Assembly (NCBI RefSeq): GCF_003007685.1
Contig: NZ_PXNN01000017.1
Coordinates: 248,001-312,000, forward strand
Source: Marinobacter halophilus
GTDB taxonomy: Bacteria > Pseudomonadota > Gammaproteobacteria > Pseudomonadales > Oleiphilaceae
Length of the DNA stretch: 64,000 nt
Direction: 5' to 3'
Under the pieces are notes generated by a model. It ran no database searches. It was not told the origin of the DNA and saw only the letters and a list, made by a program, of their open reading frames with translations. The position numbers were made by a program, and so were the translations under genes. Positions 54,250-63,649 of this stretch are shown here, piece after piece (the first letter of the stretch is position 1; every line of letters starts with the position of its first letter).

Positions 54250-55698
54250 TTACGCCGCTGCTCGCCTGTCTTTGAGCAACTGCCATACGTCCTTCATAGC
54301 ACGAATTCTGAGTACAACAGCGAGTATGATATACACAAGCACGCCCTCAAATATCTGCACAAAAAAACGTAACAGAGCGTGCAAATCTGACAACATTGGC
54401 TCGGTAGCAACAATAACAAAGCCCATGAGAAGAGCGGCGACCAGAGTTTTAACCAACGAACCCAACAGGTCTCTTAATGGCAACCCGATGAGGCTTCCTG
54501 CCACCGACAGTGTTATCGCACTATTAATAAGGGTCGCAGCGGTGGCACCGACTGCAATGCCCTCAATTCCCCATGGAATACCAGCTGCTACTCCCAGGAG
54601 AGCAATCGGGCGGGTCAGCAGGTTGACCTTGAATTGCAGCTTGGCCTTTCCCTGAGACAGGTAGACAGAGCCCGTCACTGTAACGATAGAGGTTGCTATC
54701 CCTGCAATACACAATATTCGGAGCACGCCGACCAAATCGCCCCATTGATCCCCCAGAACTCCAAATACAAAACTCTCAGCGACGGCAAACATTCCAGCCA
54801 TCATGGGGAAAGTCAGCAATGCAATGGCCTGCGTACATCTCATGTAGACACTTCGAACGTGATCCCTGTCATTCTGGATAAGGCTCAACGCGGGAAACAT
54901 CACGCTTCCCATAACATGCGACACGTTCTGTAGGGGAAACAACATCATTGACTGAGCCTTATCAAGAAGGCCCACGGCATCCCCACCCAAAAACCGACCT
55001 GCCAGCAATTTGTCGGCACGCTGTGTGGCGTACCGGATCATTCGAGTTGCAAACACGTAGAAGCTGAAGCCAAAAAGTTCGCCGAGTGCTCGCTTACTGA
55101 ACACCAGCGCCGGAACCCAACGCGCAACACCCCAGATATAAAGGGTTGCGACCGCCCTTAGAATCACCGCTTGCCATGCCAATGCCCAGAACCCGTAACC
55201 GGCTTTTACCATCACGATCGCGGATATGCCGGCAACAATCATCCCTAAAAGATCCGCTAATGCGATGACTTTGAAGGTAAGGTCTTTCACCAACCGTTGC
55301 CGAGGCACCAAGGCCGCTGCACCCAGTAAAAAATTTATCGACAGAATGTACCCAACGACAGCAAGCTCTTCCCTCCCATAAAATGCGGCGATTGAAGGGG
55401 AAAAAAACAGAATCAGGCCTGTCAGGCCTGCGCCTAACCCCAGGTTTGTCCAGAAAACCGTGTTGTAGTGCAGCTCGGTAATATCTTTTCGTTGAACCAG
55501 GGCAGACCCCAGGCCCACATCCGTCAATAGCCCCGCAAAGCCAGTAAACACCATCATCATGGCAATCAGTCCAAAGTCATCCGGTGTCAGCATTCTTGCA
55601 AGGGCAATGCCGAAGCCCATCGAAATGACCTGACTGACAATCCTTCCGCCGGCCGTCCAGCTGAGGGCTTTAACAACTCTGGACTGGAACTCAGACAT
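54250..55698 (-). CDS. Wzx-type polysaccharide flippase
   Basis: A 482-residue membrane protein with about twelve to fourteen helices and the MOP/PST family start (VVKALSWTAGGRIVSQVISMGFGIALARMLTPDDFGLIAMMMVF) typical of WzxC/AmsL-type exporters. It should flip undecaprenyl-linked repeat units of the exopolysaccharide across the inner membrane. Its ATG overlaps the stop of the second pyruvyltransferase-like gene by 8 bp. No polymerase (Wzy) is seen nearby. Confidence 0.88.
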   Translation of the reverse strand: MSEFQSRVVKALSWTAGGRIVSQVISMGFGIALARMLTPDDFGLIAMMMVFTGFAGLLTDVGLGSALVQRKDITELHYNTVFWTNLGLGAGLTGLILFFSPSIAAFYGREELAVVGYILSINFLLGAAALVPRQRLVKDLTFKVIALADLLGMIVAGISAIVMVKAGYGFWALAWQAVILRAVATLYIWGVARWVPALVFSKRALGELFGFSFYVFATRMIRYATQRADKLLAGRFLGGDAVGLLDKAQSMMLFPLQNVSHVMGSVMFPALSLIQNDRDHVRSVYMRCTQAIALLTFPMMAGMFAVAESFVFGVLGDQWGDLVGVLRILCIAGIATSIVTVTGSVYLSQGKAKLQFKVNLLTRPIALLGVAAGIPWGIEGIAVGATAATLINSAITLSVAGSLIGLPLRDLLGSLVKTLVAALLMGFVIVATEPMLSDLHALLRFFVQIFEGVLVYIILAVVLRIRAMKDVWQLLKDRRAAA

Positions 55699-56965
55699 CC
55701 GGCAGTTTATCCATCACCGATGCCGCTTGCCGGCTGCACTCAGCTTGCACTGCTAGTACCTTTTCTCGCCAGAGTTCAAGGTTATCGAGCATATACCCGA
55801 GTGCAATTTCAGAACCTGAAACGCTCATATCCTTTGTCGACAACCTTGCCTCATCCATCCCCAGCTGATGAAACAATTCCTCCAGTTTGAATTCGTATGC
55901 GATGCCCAATACCGGTGTACCGGCCACCAGACTGAGAATGGCGGCGTGCATCCGCGTGGCGATGACCAGGTGAAAACTCTGGTAGGCACTCACGATCTCT
56001 GTAGGTTGTCGGAACTGGCGGTCGATGGTGACGCTCCGTACGACGTCTTGTGGCAGGGCGGACACAATCTCATCTGCCAGCCTGGTATCGTCGGTCCAGT
56101 ATTCTGGAATACCCTGGCAGGTCGAGAGAAACACCACTTCCGCACCATGATCCCGCACCGCACGGGTAACCATCGCTGCCATGGAAGCTTGATACTGCTC
56201 TGCGAGGGAACGATCACCGTCGTTGAAGAAGTGCATAGTCCTGACGGAGACGGCAATTCGTAACGGGCCAGGCGGCGAACCCGCCGGTTCCGCCGCAATC
56301 ACAAACGCGGGATCCTTTCCCAAAACGATTTTTTCTGCCTGAACGCCGAGCTCCAGAACATGCTGGCGCGATCGCTCATCGCGCAGGCAGATTAAAGATG
56401 CCTTATTGAAGATTTCTGTAAATGCCTTTCGATACTCTGGGCGGGTAAAAGGCCCAAGCGTCTGAGTAAAAAACACCAGTGGAGAGCCCGTCGCCAAGGT
56501 TAACCGGTAGTCTCGGATATTGGTCCACAAACCATAGTTTTCAGTCAGGTAGGTGCCACCGGTGCTTACCACAAGATCTGCGTTTACATATTCAGCGACC
56601 GATTGGCAATCCTCTCGGCTGGCAAACAATTGCCCCAGAGCACCCAGCTTCCATCGGCACAACCGCGCGACAAGCGACAGTGACATGAAGCGAAATCGCT
56701 CATTCCAATGGCCATAGCCCTTAACTTCGAGTTTTCTGGCAAGACCTGTGCGCGGACGATTGCCAAACAACGACTGGCGGAAAGTTGCCCACGGATAGTA
56801 TTTGCCTGCCGCTTTTGCAGACTTGTCAAACACGATGAAGCGGGTATCTTCACCATACCGGGCACGCAAAATCTGAAACATACCCCACAGGATTGCGGCA
56901 TCACCAGTGTTAAGAGAAACAATGTTTGTAATAACTATCTGCTTTGGCCCGCAGGGCTTATTCAT
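55691..56965 (-). CDS. Polysaccharide pyruvyltransferase family protein (second)
   Basis: About 424 residues from ATG 56965 (MNKPCGPKQIVITN), which overlaps the sulfotransferase stop. Features of the CsaB/WcaK superfamily are IVITNIVSLNTGDAAILWGM at the start, STGGTYLTENYG, LRDERSRQHV, ISVRTMHFFND-like and the later VIATRMHAAILSLVAGTPVLGIAYE, where His and Arg contact the donor. It would add pyruvate ketals to a sugar of the exopolysaccharide. It is larger than the first copy and only distantly related. Confidence 0.83.
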   Translation of the reverse strand: MNKPCGPKQIVITNIVSLNTGDAAILWGMFQILRARYGEDTRFIVFDKSAKAAGKYYPWATFRQSLFGNRPRTGLARKLEVKGYGHWNERFRFMSLSLVARLCRWKLGALGQLFASREDCQSVAEYVNADLVVSTGGTYLTENYGLWTNIRDYRLTLATGSPLVFFTQTLGPFTRPEYRKAFTEIFNKASLICLRDERSRQHVLELGVQAEKIVLGKDPAFVIAAEPAGSPPGPLRIAVSVRTMHFFNDGDRSLAEQYQASMAAMVTRAVRDHGAEVVFLSTCQGIPEYWTDDTRLADEIVSALPQDVVRSVTIDRQFRQPTEIVSAYQSFHLVIATRMHAAILSLVAGTPVLGIAYEFKLEELFHQLGMDEARLSTKDMSVSGSEIALGYMLDNLELWREKVLAVQAECSRQAASVMDKLPDV

Positions 56966-57746
56966 AACCAAATCTCTTGGCCACTGGGCCAACAATTGCG
57001 TTTATTCTCTTCAGGTTCTCTTTACCAAAGTAATCCTCCAGGCTTGCAGGCCTTGTCCCTTTTGGCTGGAACTGAATATCAACAAGCGAAGAGATGTCTT
57101 TCAGGTCCGAAAACCCAAGTTCGCCAGCCATTTTGTCGATCTGGACCTTCTTGTCCTTACGGAAATCTTCATAGCGAATCAGATGGATTCGCTCCTGGCT
57201 TTCAAGGTAACGCTCTGCGGAAATACGCCAACGCCAGGCCAATTTTTCAAGATAGTCACTACCCGGCATTTCAGGCGACGTGCCATTAAGCACCCTGCCC
57301 CACGTCCCCTTCACACTAGTCAAAAGCAGTTTTCCATCCGTCGGGTTACCCGGAATATTCAATCGACTGAGAATACTGCGTATATTGTCCCTCGGCTCAC
57401 GCACAATAAAGACGATGTGTGCGTCAGGCAAAAGCTGTTTTAGCTCACCTAAAAAAAGCGGGAAGTTGGGATCCTTTACAACCGTCCCACTAAACACGCT
57501 TCGGTGCTGGCGCCACAGGCTTTCTAACGACAATGCACCTGAAAACAGAGCGTCCCTGAAGCAGACCCCTTTCGAATCCAGCTGATGAAAAGGATCACTA
57601 CAAACCTCAACACCGGCGGCTTCAGCCAGCAAGCTGGCAATCGCAGTTGTGCCGGACTTGGGCATTCCGGCAACAATTACTTTACCTTTGCCCTTGTTCA
57701 TGGGCAGGGCGCCCGCCAGACGACTTCTCAGGTTGGTCAATGCCAT
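56958..57746 (-). CDS. Sulfotransferase (first)
   Basis: A 262-residue PAPS-dependent sulfotransferase. The 5'-phosphosulfate loop is GMPKSGTTAIASLL (about 27-40) and the 3'-phosphate site lies in VREPRDNIRSILSRL. Other blocks are IHLIRYEDFR near 190 and the C-terminal KENLKRINAIVGPVAKRFGYE. It sits between a glycosyltransferase (5 bp) and a pyruvyltransferase-like gene (8-bp overlap), so it most likely sulfates the exopolysaccharide or its precursor. PAPS would come from the cell's sulfate-activation pathway, which is not encoded here. Confidence 0.87.
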   Translation of the reverse strand: MALTNLRSRLAGALPMNKGKGKVIVAGMPKSGTTAIASLLAEAAGVEVCSDPFHQLDSKGVCFRDALFSGALSLESLWRQHRSVFSGTVVKDPNFPLFLGELKQLLPDAHIVFIVREPRDNIRSILSRLNIPGNPTDGKLLLTSVKGTWGRVLNGTSPEMPGSDYLEKLAWRWRISAERYLESQERIHLIRYEDFRKDKKVQIDKMAGELGFSDLKDISSLVDIQFQPKGTRPASLEDYFGKENLKRINAIVGPVAKRFGYE

Positions 57747-57751
57747 CGGCT

Positions 57752-58912
57752 TTATCGCTCCTTCGCTTCAAGCAGACGTGTGAAAGTATCAAGTGTTGTG
57801 GATACGTTGTCTGCCCAGCTTCGGCCGTTCTGAATCATCTGCCACCCAGCAAACCCAAGCCTACGCGCAAGTTCCGGGTCGTCCCGAAGAGTCATTAATT
57901 GGGCCAGGATATTCTCGGGCGCATCAGTGCAAAGAAGCCCGTTAGTGCCATGCTCGATCAGTTCCGCCATTTGGCCCCGGTCCGATGTCACTATCGCCGT
58001 CCCACAGGCCGTGTACTCAAACAACTTCATTGGAGAGCCGTGAAAACGGTAGGGAGACCAGAAGTATTCCGGATGAAGGGCAACACAGGCATCTGCCGAA
58101 CAGATGGCATCCAGAATCTGTTCTCTGTTCAGTCCCTGAACAACTTTTACGTTACGCCCAGTTGGAACAGAGTCGGAATGCTGATTTACGGCCAACAAAA
58201 ACCTGATGTCAGGGGCTTGATCCTCAGCCAGGCGAATTGCAGCAGAGAGGTAATCAAGGCCTTGCCACGGGTAAATCGCACTGCCGCTGTAAAACACGGT
58301 GAAGCGATCGTTGGTCCGCTTCTGTCGGCGAAGATTTATTTCTTCTTCGGAAATCAGCGGGCCACCGTTCGGCAAAACAGTCGCATTCGCGATTCCAAGG
58401 GTATTAACGGCATACTCTTTGAGCGCTGTAGAGACACAGATCGCTGAATCAACTCGTTTCGCAAGATTTCGCCGTAACGATTCTTCTTTTTTTATACCGG
58501 GCATTTTTCGAGTTGCGTGAACCCAGCGTTTCAGGCGCTTGAGCCAGGACTCTGATACGTTAAGTCGGCGACCACCGAGCCAGGAGAAGGCAAGGGTTTC
58601 GTTGGCAGGTGCATTGATCTCCCATACTATCGGCCGATTACCCGCCATTTCCATGCAGGCGCCAACCTCCGACCATTCCCCAAGATAACGGGCATCAATT
58701 CTAATATAAAGAACGTCGATGTTGGCGATGAAGGCCTGGAGATCGTCGGTCGAATTACCGGAAAAGTTGCTTGCACCCGGCATGGTGGGGTCGTCGAGAA
58801 CACAGACTTGATGGCCTGCTTTAAGAAATCCCTGCACCAACTCCAATGCATGGACATGGTTGCCACCTTTGGGGGGGTAGGCGTGCATCTTGTACATATA
58901 ACCAATTTTCAC
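57752..58912 (-). CDS. Family 4 glycosyltransferase (second)
   Basis: A 386-residue GT-B enzyme. It begins MKIGYMYKMHAYPPKGGNHVHAL; the donor domain has FYSGSAIYPWQGLDYLSAAI and SPMKLFEYTACGTAIV (Glu of the E-x7-E region). The signature is weaker than in the other copies, so its donor class is less certain. It heads a minus-strand run with the sulfotransferase, pyruvyltransferase and flippase genes, which are coupled by short gaps or overlaps. Confidence 0.83.
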   Translation of the reverse strand: MKIGYMYKMHAYPPKGGNHVHALELVQGFLKAGHQVCVLDDPTMPGASNFSGNSTDDLQAFIANIDVLYIRIDARYLGEWSEVGACMEMAGNRPIVWEINAPANETLAFSWLGGRRLNVSESWLKRLKRWVHATRKMPGIKKEESLRRNLAKRVDSAICVSTALKEYAVNTLGIANATVLPNGGPLISEEEINLRRQKRTNDRFTVFYSGSAIYPWQGLDYLSAAIRLAEDQAPDIRFLLAVNQHSDSVPTGRNVKVVQGLNREQILDAICSADACVALHPEYFWSPYRFHGSPMKLFEYTACGTAIVTSDRGQMAELIEHGTNGLLCTDAPENILAQLMTLRDDPELARRLGFAGWQMIQNGRSWADNVSTTLDTFTRLLEAKER

Positions 58913-59066
58913 CCGGCAATCTCCTTATCACTGGTACAAGCGCAGCAGTCTGGTCGGGAACTGCGCTTTCTGGCATCATTACGACGCCAATTAACGCAGG
59001 GATGCTACCACCGAAAGGTGCTCTTGTCTGCAACCCCGGATACGCGAAATTTGAACGGAATCTTCA

Positions 59067-60209
59067 ATGAAGCAGCACGATAATGGAAATATATTGCTGG
59101 TCTCCAACTATCCATCCGATGTGGGGTACGCTTGGTGGCTGATGGAACAGTTCTGGGTTCTCCTGGCGAACGACTTCACGTCTCGAGGAGCAAAAGCATT
59201 CCTTGCCTACCCGAGCATCACCCAGCTTCCAGACACGATAAAAGACAGCTGCATTACCCCCGTCGAGCTTGATATCCCGAAATCCGGTACGTTGACATCG
59301 GAGCTCAAAACCTTCATCAAGACCAACAATATCCGCCACATATATCTCACAGATCGCGCCTGGTTCAACCCCATCTATGCGGCGTTACGTCGAGCAGGTG
59401 TGCGTAACATCGTCGTGCATGATCACACGCCCGGCGACCGGCCCGCTATTGGCGGACTAAAGGGACTGATAAAGGCCATACGCCACCGACTGCCGCTTGT
59501 CTGCGCAGACAGTCAGCTCTGTGTTTCACCGCTGATGCGCCAACGAAGTATTTCCAATGGCCGGATCCCCAGCCAACACTGTCACGTCGTGCAGAATGGT
59601 ATACCGCCAGTGCCACCGGCCACGGCTTCGCGAGAGTTGCTGCTGAAGAGCCTGGACATTCCTGGCGATCGACGCGTCTGTATCACCACCGGTCGGGCGC
59701 ATCCCTACAAGCGTTTTGATTTTATTATCAACACCGCCGCAGAGCTTCAAAAGATCCTGCCGGATAACAACCTTGTGTTCGTACTCATTGGCGATGGCCC
59801 TGACTTTAACCGTTTGCAACAGCTGGTCCATACGCTGAATCTTCAGGAGCACGTGCGCCTGCCCGGATTCCGAACCGATGCTAAAGAGTTCCTGAGCGCC
59901 GCCGACATGGCCATGCATGCGGCTCTTGGCGAGGGGTTTTCGCTTTCCATTGCGGAATATATGAGCGCGGGTCTACCGGTGCTCGTGCCCGATATCGCCT
60001 CAGTAAAACAGGCGATTGATCATGAGGACAATGGCTTTGTCTATGAGAAAAACAATGTTGTCAGCGCCGCGTCGTACATTGCCGCCCTTCTCAACGATGA
60101 GAACCGACGGCAAGCAATGGGGCTAGCCGCCAAGACGAAAGCCAACTCACAATATAGCCTGGAAAACTGCGCCCAAGAGTTTCGAAGAGCCTGTCAGACG
60201 CTGTTCTGA
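59067..60209 (+). CDS. Family 4 glycosyltransferase (third)
   Basis: A 380-residue GT-B enzyme. Its C-terminal half has VCITTGRAHPYKRFDFI and EGFSLSIAEYMSAGLPVL (the E-x7-E motif). It stands alone on the plus strand, divergent from the previous glycosyltransferase. Its 3' end overlaps that of the convergent next gene by 16 bp. Confidence 0.86.
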   Translation: MKQHDNGNILLVSNYPSDVGYAWWLMEQFWVLLANDFTSRGAKAFLAYPSITQLPDTIKDSCITPVELDIPKSGTLTSELKTFIKTNNIRHIYLTDRAWFNPIYAALRRAGVRNIVVHDHTPGDRPAIGGLKGLIKAIRHRLPLVCADSQLCVSPLMRQRSISNGRIPSQHCHVVQNGIPPVPPATASRELLLKSLDIPGDRRVCITTGRAHPYKRFDFIINTAAELQKILPDNNLVFVLIGDGPDFNRLQQLVHTLNLQEHVRLPGFRTDAKEFLSAADMAMHAALGEGFSLSIAEYMSAGLPVLVPDIASVKQAIDHEDNGFVYEKNNVVSAASYIAALLNDENRRQAMGLAAKTKANSQYSLENCAQEFRRACQTLF

Positions 60210-61330
60210 ATTATCTGCCAGAGCCGTTCAACGCTCTTTTCGGACGTCCAGTTTTCCAGAACTTTGGCGCGCGCCTGTTCCCCCATCCGTTTTGCGACAT
60301 CCGGCTTGGTCGCCACCTGAATCAATGCCGCCGCCATTCCGTTCGCATCGTATTCGTCAACCAGCAATCCGGTCTCGCCCTCATCGATAATATCGCGAAT
60401 ACCACCATGACGGGTGGAGACAACTGGAAGGCCCATACCCATAGCTTCCAGTACACCCACCGGGGTTCCCTCCATATCGCCGTCAGGGGCGCGCACGGAG
60501 TGCTGAATAAACCCGCTAGCCTGTTTCATGGCCTTAAGCACATAGTCATGGGGCTGGGCACCTGAAAATGTGATGCGGTCGTCCACAGACAAGGCCTTTG
60601 CCATTTGAAGGCAAGGCGACTTCAGCGGCCCGTCACCGATCACCTCAAGACGCGCATCGGGAACATGCTTCAAGAGATCCGCGAACGCCAGTATCGAGAC
60701 GAAAGGTGCCTTTTTCTCAACCAGGCGGCCCACCATCAGGAATGTCGGCGCTTGCTCTGGCAACTCTGCTGCTTCGGCAGACACTTCTGCACCACAGGCG
60801 TTGTGGAACAGTTTATCTGCAGGCGCGCCCAGTTTTGATAACTGTTCACACATGTGGGTTGATACACCAACAATGGCCGTAGCGTTTTCAAAAAGCTGCC
60901 GGTATGAGCCCTCCAGCTCCGTCAGCAAGGACTCCCGATACGCGTCATAGCCATGAAACTGAGCCACCAGGGGCACCTTTGCCTGCTTGCAGGCCTCCAT
61001 CACCGATACCGCTGTTGGCCCGTATTCCGCCAGCACCGCGCTGATCCCATTGCTTACCAGAAAACGCTTCAATGCTGCGGTATCCTGGGTGGCGACGGTA
61101 CAGCCCGACATTTTCCGTTGCAGCCAGCGCAGTCCCAGTGGAAGGACCGACCGGGACGCCAGATAGGCCCCGGGGCCAGAACTGCCCGTGCGCAACATCC
61201 GGTAGCCAGGATTCCCGACCAGAGACATGACGGAACAAGGCATGCCGTTGATATGGGCGTGAAGAAAGGTTTCCGACGGGCCGAACTCGCTTCCATCCTT
61301 ATTGACAACAACAGCCAGTTTAAACGACAT
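60194..61330 (-). CDS. Family 4 glycosyltransferase (fourth)
   Basis: A 378-residue GT-B enzyme with VVNKDGSEFGPSETFLHAHI at the start, FLMVGRLVEKKAPFVSILAF and EGTPVGVLEAMGMGLPVVST (E-x7-E). The SEFGPSETF region resembles transferases acting in exopolysaccharide assembly. It is the last gene of a minus-strand set (sulfotransferase, glycosyltransferase, glycosyltransferase). It overlaps the convergent gene at its 3' end by 16 bp. Confidence 0.86.
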   Translation of the reverse strand: MSFKLAVVVNKDGSEFGPSETFLHAHINGMPCSVMSLVGNPGYRMLRTGSSGPGAYLASRSVLPLGLRWLQRKMSGCTVATQDTAALKRFLVSNGISAVLAEYGPTAVSVMEACKQAKVPLVAQFHGYDAYRESLLTELEGSYRQLFENATAIVGVSTHMCEQLSKLGAPADKLFHNACGAEVSAEAAELPEQAPTFLMVGRLVEKKAPFVSILAFADLLKHVPDARLEVIGDGPLKSPCLQMAKALSVDDRITFSGAQPHDYVLKAMKQASGFIQHSVRAPDGDMEGTPVGVLEAMGMGLPVVSTRHGGIRDIIDEGETGLLVDEYDANGMAAALIQVATKPDVAKRMGEQARAKVLENWTSEKSVERLWQIIQNSV

Positions 61331-61369
61331 AATGCACTTCCTGTGGCGCGAGATTAATTAACCAGACGA

Positions 61370-62554
61370 CTAGGCCCGGCGATACAAAGCCTCGAGTGAT
61401 TGACCAAAACTCTTGTGATTATGGTTTGACAGAATGTGGGCCAGGGCGAGAGTCCCTTTGGTCCTGATCTGTTGTGGGTTTGCCAGGATACCCTCAACCA
61501 CCCCAGTCAATCCTGTCTTGATCGCATTAGAAAGGGCTGCTCGATCCTGGTCAGTCTTAAAGTAGGCCTCTCCGCCAATCTCCCGCTTGCTAACGGGAAT
61601 AAGCCAGCCCCGATCATCACTGTTAATTTCCGGAAAAGCTCGAACATTGGTTGTAATTACCGGCCTGCCACACGCTTGGAATTCCAGAACTGAATAGCCA
61701 TAGGTTTCGGCGTAAGAGGGTAGCAAGCCGATATCGCACAATCGCATTTTCTCTAGAACATCTTCCGGGCTGAGCGCTTCATAATGCTCTATCCACTCGC
61801 TATTTTCGTTAATCAGAGCCCTGACACGTATTACATCGTCAGCATCTGCCGAGGACGCGTAGGAGTCTGTCTGAAGGCGGCTCACAATTACCAGCCGGAA
61901 ATCGGTATCACCTCGCCGCCGAAACTCTGCCAGCGCCTCAATAACCTCTTCTCCCCCCTTTCGGAAAAAGTGATGGCCAACAAGCATGAAACTCACTATT
62001 CCACTGTTCTCATAGGGAAAGGTCAACTCCATCTCGGGATCAGCTAACGGCTTCTGGGGCGGATGCAGCACGACGGTCTTGTTCTCTATCTGATCTTTAA
62101 ATTCAGGAAAATGGCCAAGAAACTGGCCCTGGATCTGCCTTGCACTGCCCGACAGCGCAATCAATCCCCTACACTGCTCAGAAGCGAGTAATGACAGTGC
62201 ACGCTTTGCTTTTTCAGATGAACGAACACGCTCGGTATCAGTTGTATGATTCGTCAACACGTGACGAAAACGAGGGATCAGCGTCTCGTATGTCGTTACC
62301 CACGGTGTTCGGGAATAGTTGATGCCATTGAAAAGGTGCAAGCAGTCTACTCTGTTGAAGCCAAAATCACGGAACCGGAACTGCTGGTCAAAAAATCGAT
62401 TTGACGACGGGTCCGCGCCCAGTAGCGGCCCGAATCTTCGTAACAGGGAGTAGTAATCCCGACAGAGTTGATAATTGGCGCCCTCGACACAGCCGATGAT
62501 ATTACGCACTTCAGGATACTGCCTGCCGGCGTGCCCGATCTTTAGCGATGACAT
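61370..62554 (-). CDS. Family 4 glycosyltransferase (fifth)
   Basis: A 394-residue GT-B enzyme. The C-terminal domain has FMLVGHHFFRKGGEEVIEAL and AETYGYSVLEFQACGRPVITT, the E-x7-E motif. The N-terminal domain (RDFGFNRVDCLHLFNGINYS) is unlike the other copies. It lies 39 bp before the fourth copy and 10 bp after the second sulfotransferase gene on the same strand. No signal peptide or helix is visible, so it probably works at the cytosolic membrane face. Confidence 0.84.
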   Translation of the reverse strand: MSSLKIGHAGRQYPEVRNIIGCVEGANYQLCRDYYSLLRRFGPLLGADPSSNRFFDQQFRFRDFGFNRVDCLHLFNGINYSRTPWVTTYETLIPRFRHVLTNHTTDTERVRSSEKAKRALSLLASEQCRGLIALSGSARQIQGQFLGHFPEFKDQIENKTVVLHPPQKPLADPEMELTFPYENSGIVSFMLVGHHFFRKGGEEVIEALAEFRRRGDTDFRLVIVSRLQTDSYASSADADDVIRVRALINENSEWIEHYEALSPEDVLEKMRLCDIGLLPSYAETYGYSVLEFQACGRPVITTNVRAFPEINSDDRGWLIPVSKREIGGEAYFKTDQDRAALSNAIKTGLTGVVEGILANPQQIRTKGTLALAHILSNHNHKSFGQSLEALYRRA

Positions 62555-62564
62555 GATTGGTACC

Positions 62565-63419
62565 TTAAAGCGATTTATTAACTGATCCGGAGGTGTTGTT
62601 CTGGCGCTGCTCTCCGATTAACCGGCCCCAGACGTCAAGACACTCCGTCTCGATAGCGGGCGACAAATCGGGTTTTCGGTTCTTGCCAACGGAACCCGCG
62701 TAAACTTCATCCGTCATGGAGGGGGACCATTTTATGCCAAGAAAGTCACAGATCTCCCGCATCGTCTCTTCAGGCTTCTGGACCAGGTCCTCATACCGGA
62801 TCATGGTGACTCGGGCGTTCGATTGCAGGCCAAGAAATAGATAAGCGCTGTTATACAGGAGCCAGTACAGGCCCGCGGCATCCGCTACCGAAAGGTCAGC
62901 ATGACAGTGGCTTGCAATGAACTCCCTGATCTCAGGGGGCGCAAGCGGCTGCCGGTCAAAGTCTGTCTCAACCCAGCTCTTTACCGCCCGAACCTGAGCC
63001 TCGCCAAAAAAGCGTGCCATTGAGTTAATCGCATCGTCGGGATTTCGGACAACATAGACGACCGTGGCTGACTGGAACTCTGCCAGAAATTCATTTGCCC
63101 TGAGCGTTTCGACAATGGGCTTGAACAACACCAGACTCGCCTTGCTTGCGTCGACCGCGCTTGCGACAACATCAAGGCTTTTCAGACGCCAATTTTCAAA
63201 GGCTGTTGGATTATCTTCGTTTATGAGCTCCACGTCCCAGGCTTTGCTGAGGCAATGAGACACAATATCGGTACCAGACCGACCACTGCCCAAAATGAAT
63301 ACAGGCCGAGTTTCGCGGGAAGGGGTGAGACGCTGGCGAAGCAGCTTCAAGTAATGCCGCCCTCGTCGCTTCGCCCTGAAAATGAGAACGTTCTGCTTGT
63401 TTTCGACATTCAGTGTCAT
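62565..63419 (-). CDS. Sulfotransferase (second)
   Basis: A 284-residue sulfotransferase with the loop LGSGRSGTDIVSHCL near residue 43, the 3'-phosphate-site region VVYVVRNPDDAINSMARFF and TMIRYEDLVQKPEETMREICDFLG. It is not closely related to the first copy, which suggests a different acceptor position. It leads a three-gene minus-strand operon with two glycosyltransferases. The C-terminal end is polar and not assigned. Confidence 0.85.
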   Translation of the reverse strand: MTLNVENKQNVLIFRAKRRGRHYLKLLRQRLTPSRETRPVFILGSGRSGTDIVSHCLSKAWDVELINEDNPTAFENWRLKSLDVVASAVDASKASLVLFKPIVETLRANEFLAEFQSATVVYVVRNPDDAINSMARFFGEAQVRAVKSWVETDFDRQPLAPPEIREFIASHCHADLSVADAAGLYWLLYNSAYLFLGLQSNARVTMIRYEDLVQKPEETMREICDFLGIKWSPSMTDEVYAGSVGKNRKPDLSPAIETECLDVWGRLIGEQRQNNTSGSVNKSL

Positions 63420-63586
63420 TTGAAATCCTTTTCGTTCGCTTGCGCGGAGAATAATACCGTAAAAGCCTCGGCATTCAACCTTAACCAGCGTTTTCTAGGG
63501 TTTGAAACCAGTAGAAAAACATGCGGCAGGTCGCGCGAATCGCACCTCCAATGTTCACAGGCAGTAACCGAATGACAACCTTATAA

Positions 63587-63611
63587 AACGCAAAATTTTG
63601 TAAAATGCGTT
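63587..63611. promoter_or_regulatory. AT-rich inverted repeat upstream of the last gene
   Basis: Perfect arms AACGCA and TGCGTT are separated by 13 AT-rich bases that themselves hold TTTTGTAAAA. A -10-like TATAGT follows at 63611. The element lies about 40-60 bp before the ATG, so it may bind a regulator of the exported-protein gene. No -24/-12 element (GG-N10-GC) was found here. Confidence 0.4.
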
Positions 63612-63649
63612 ATAGTCGCAAAACAAATTAGCACGGGAGTAGAATCCAA

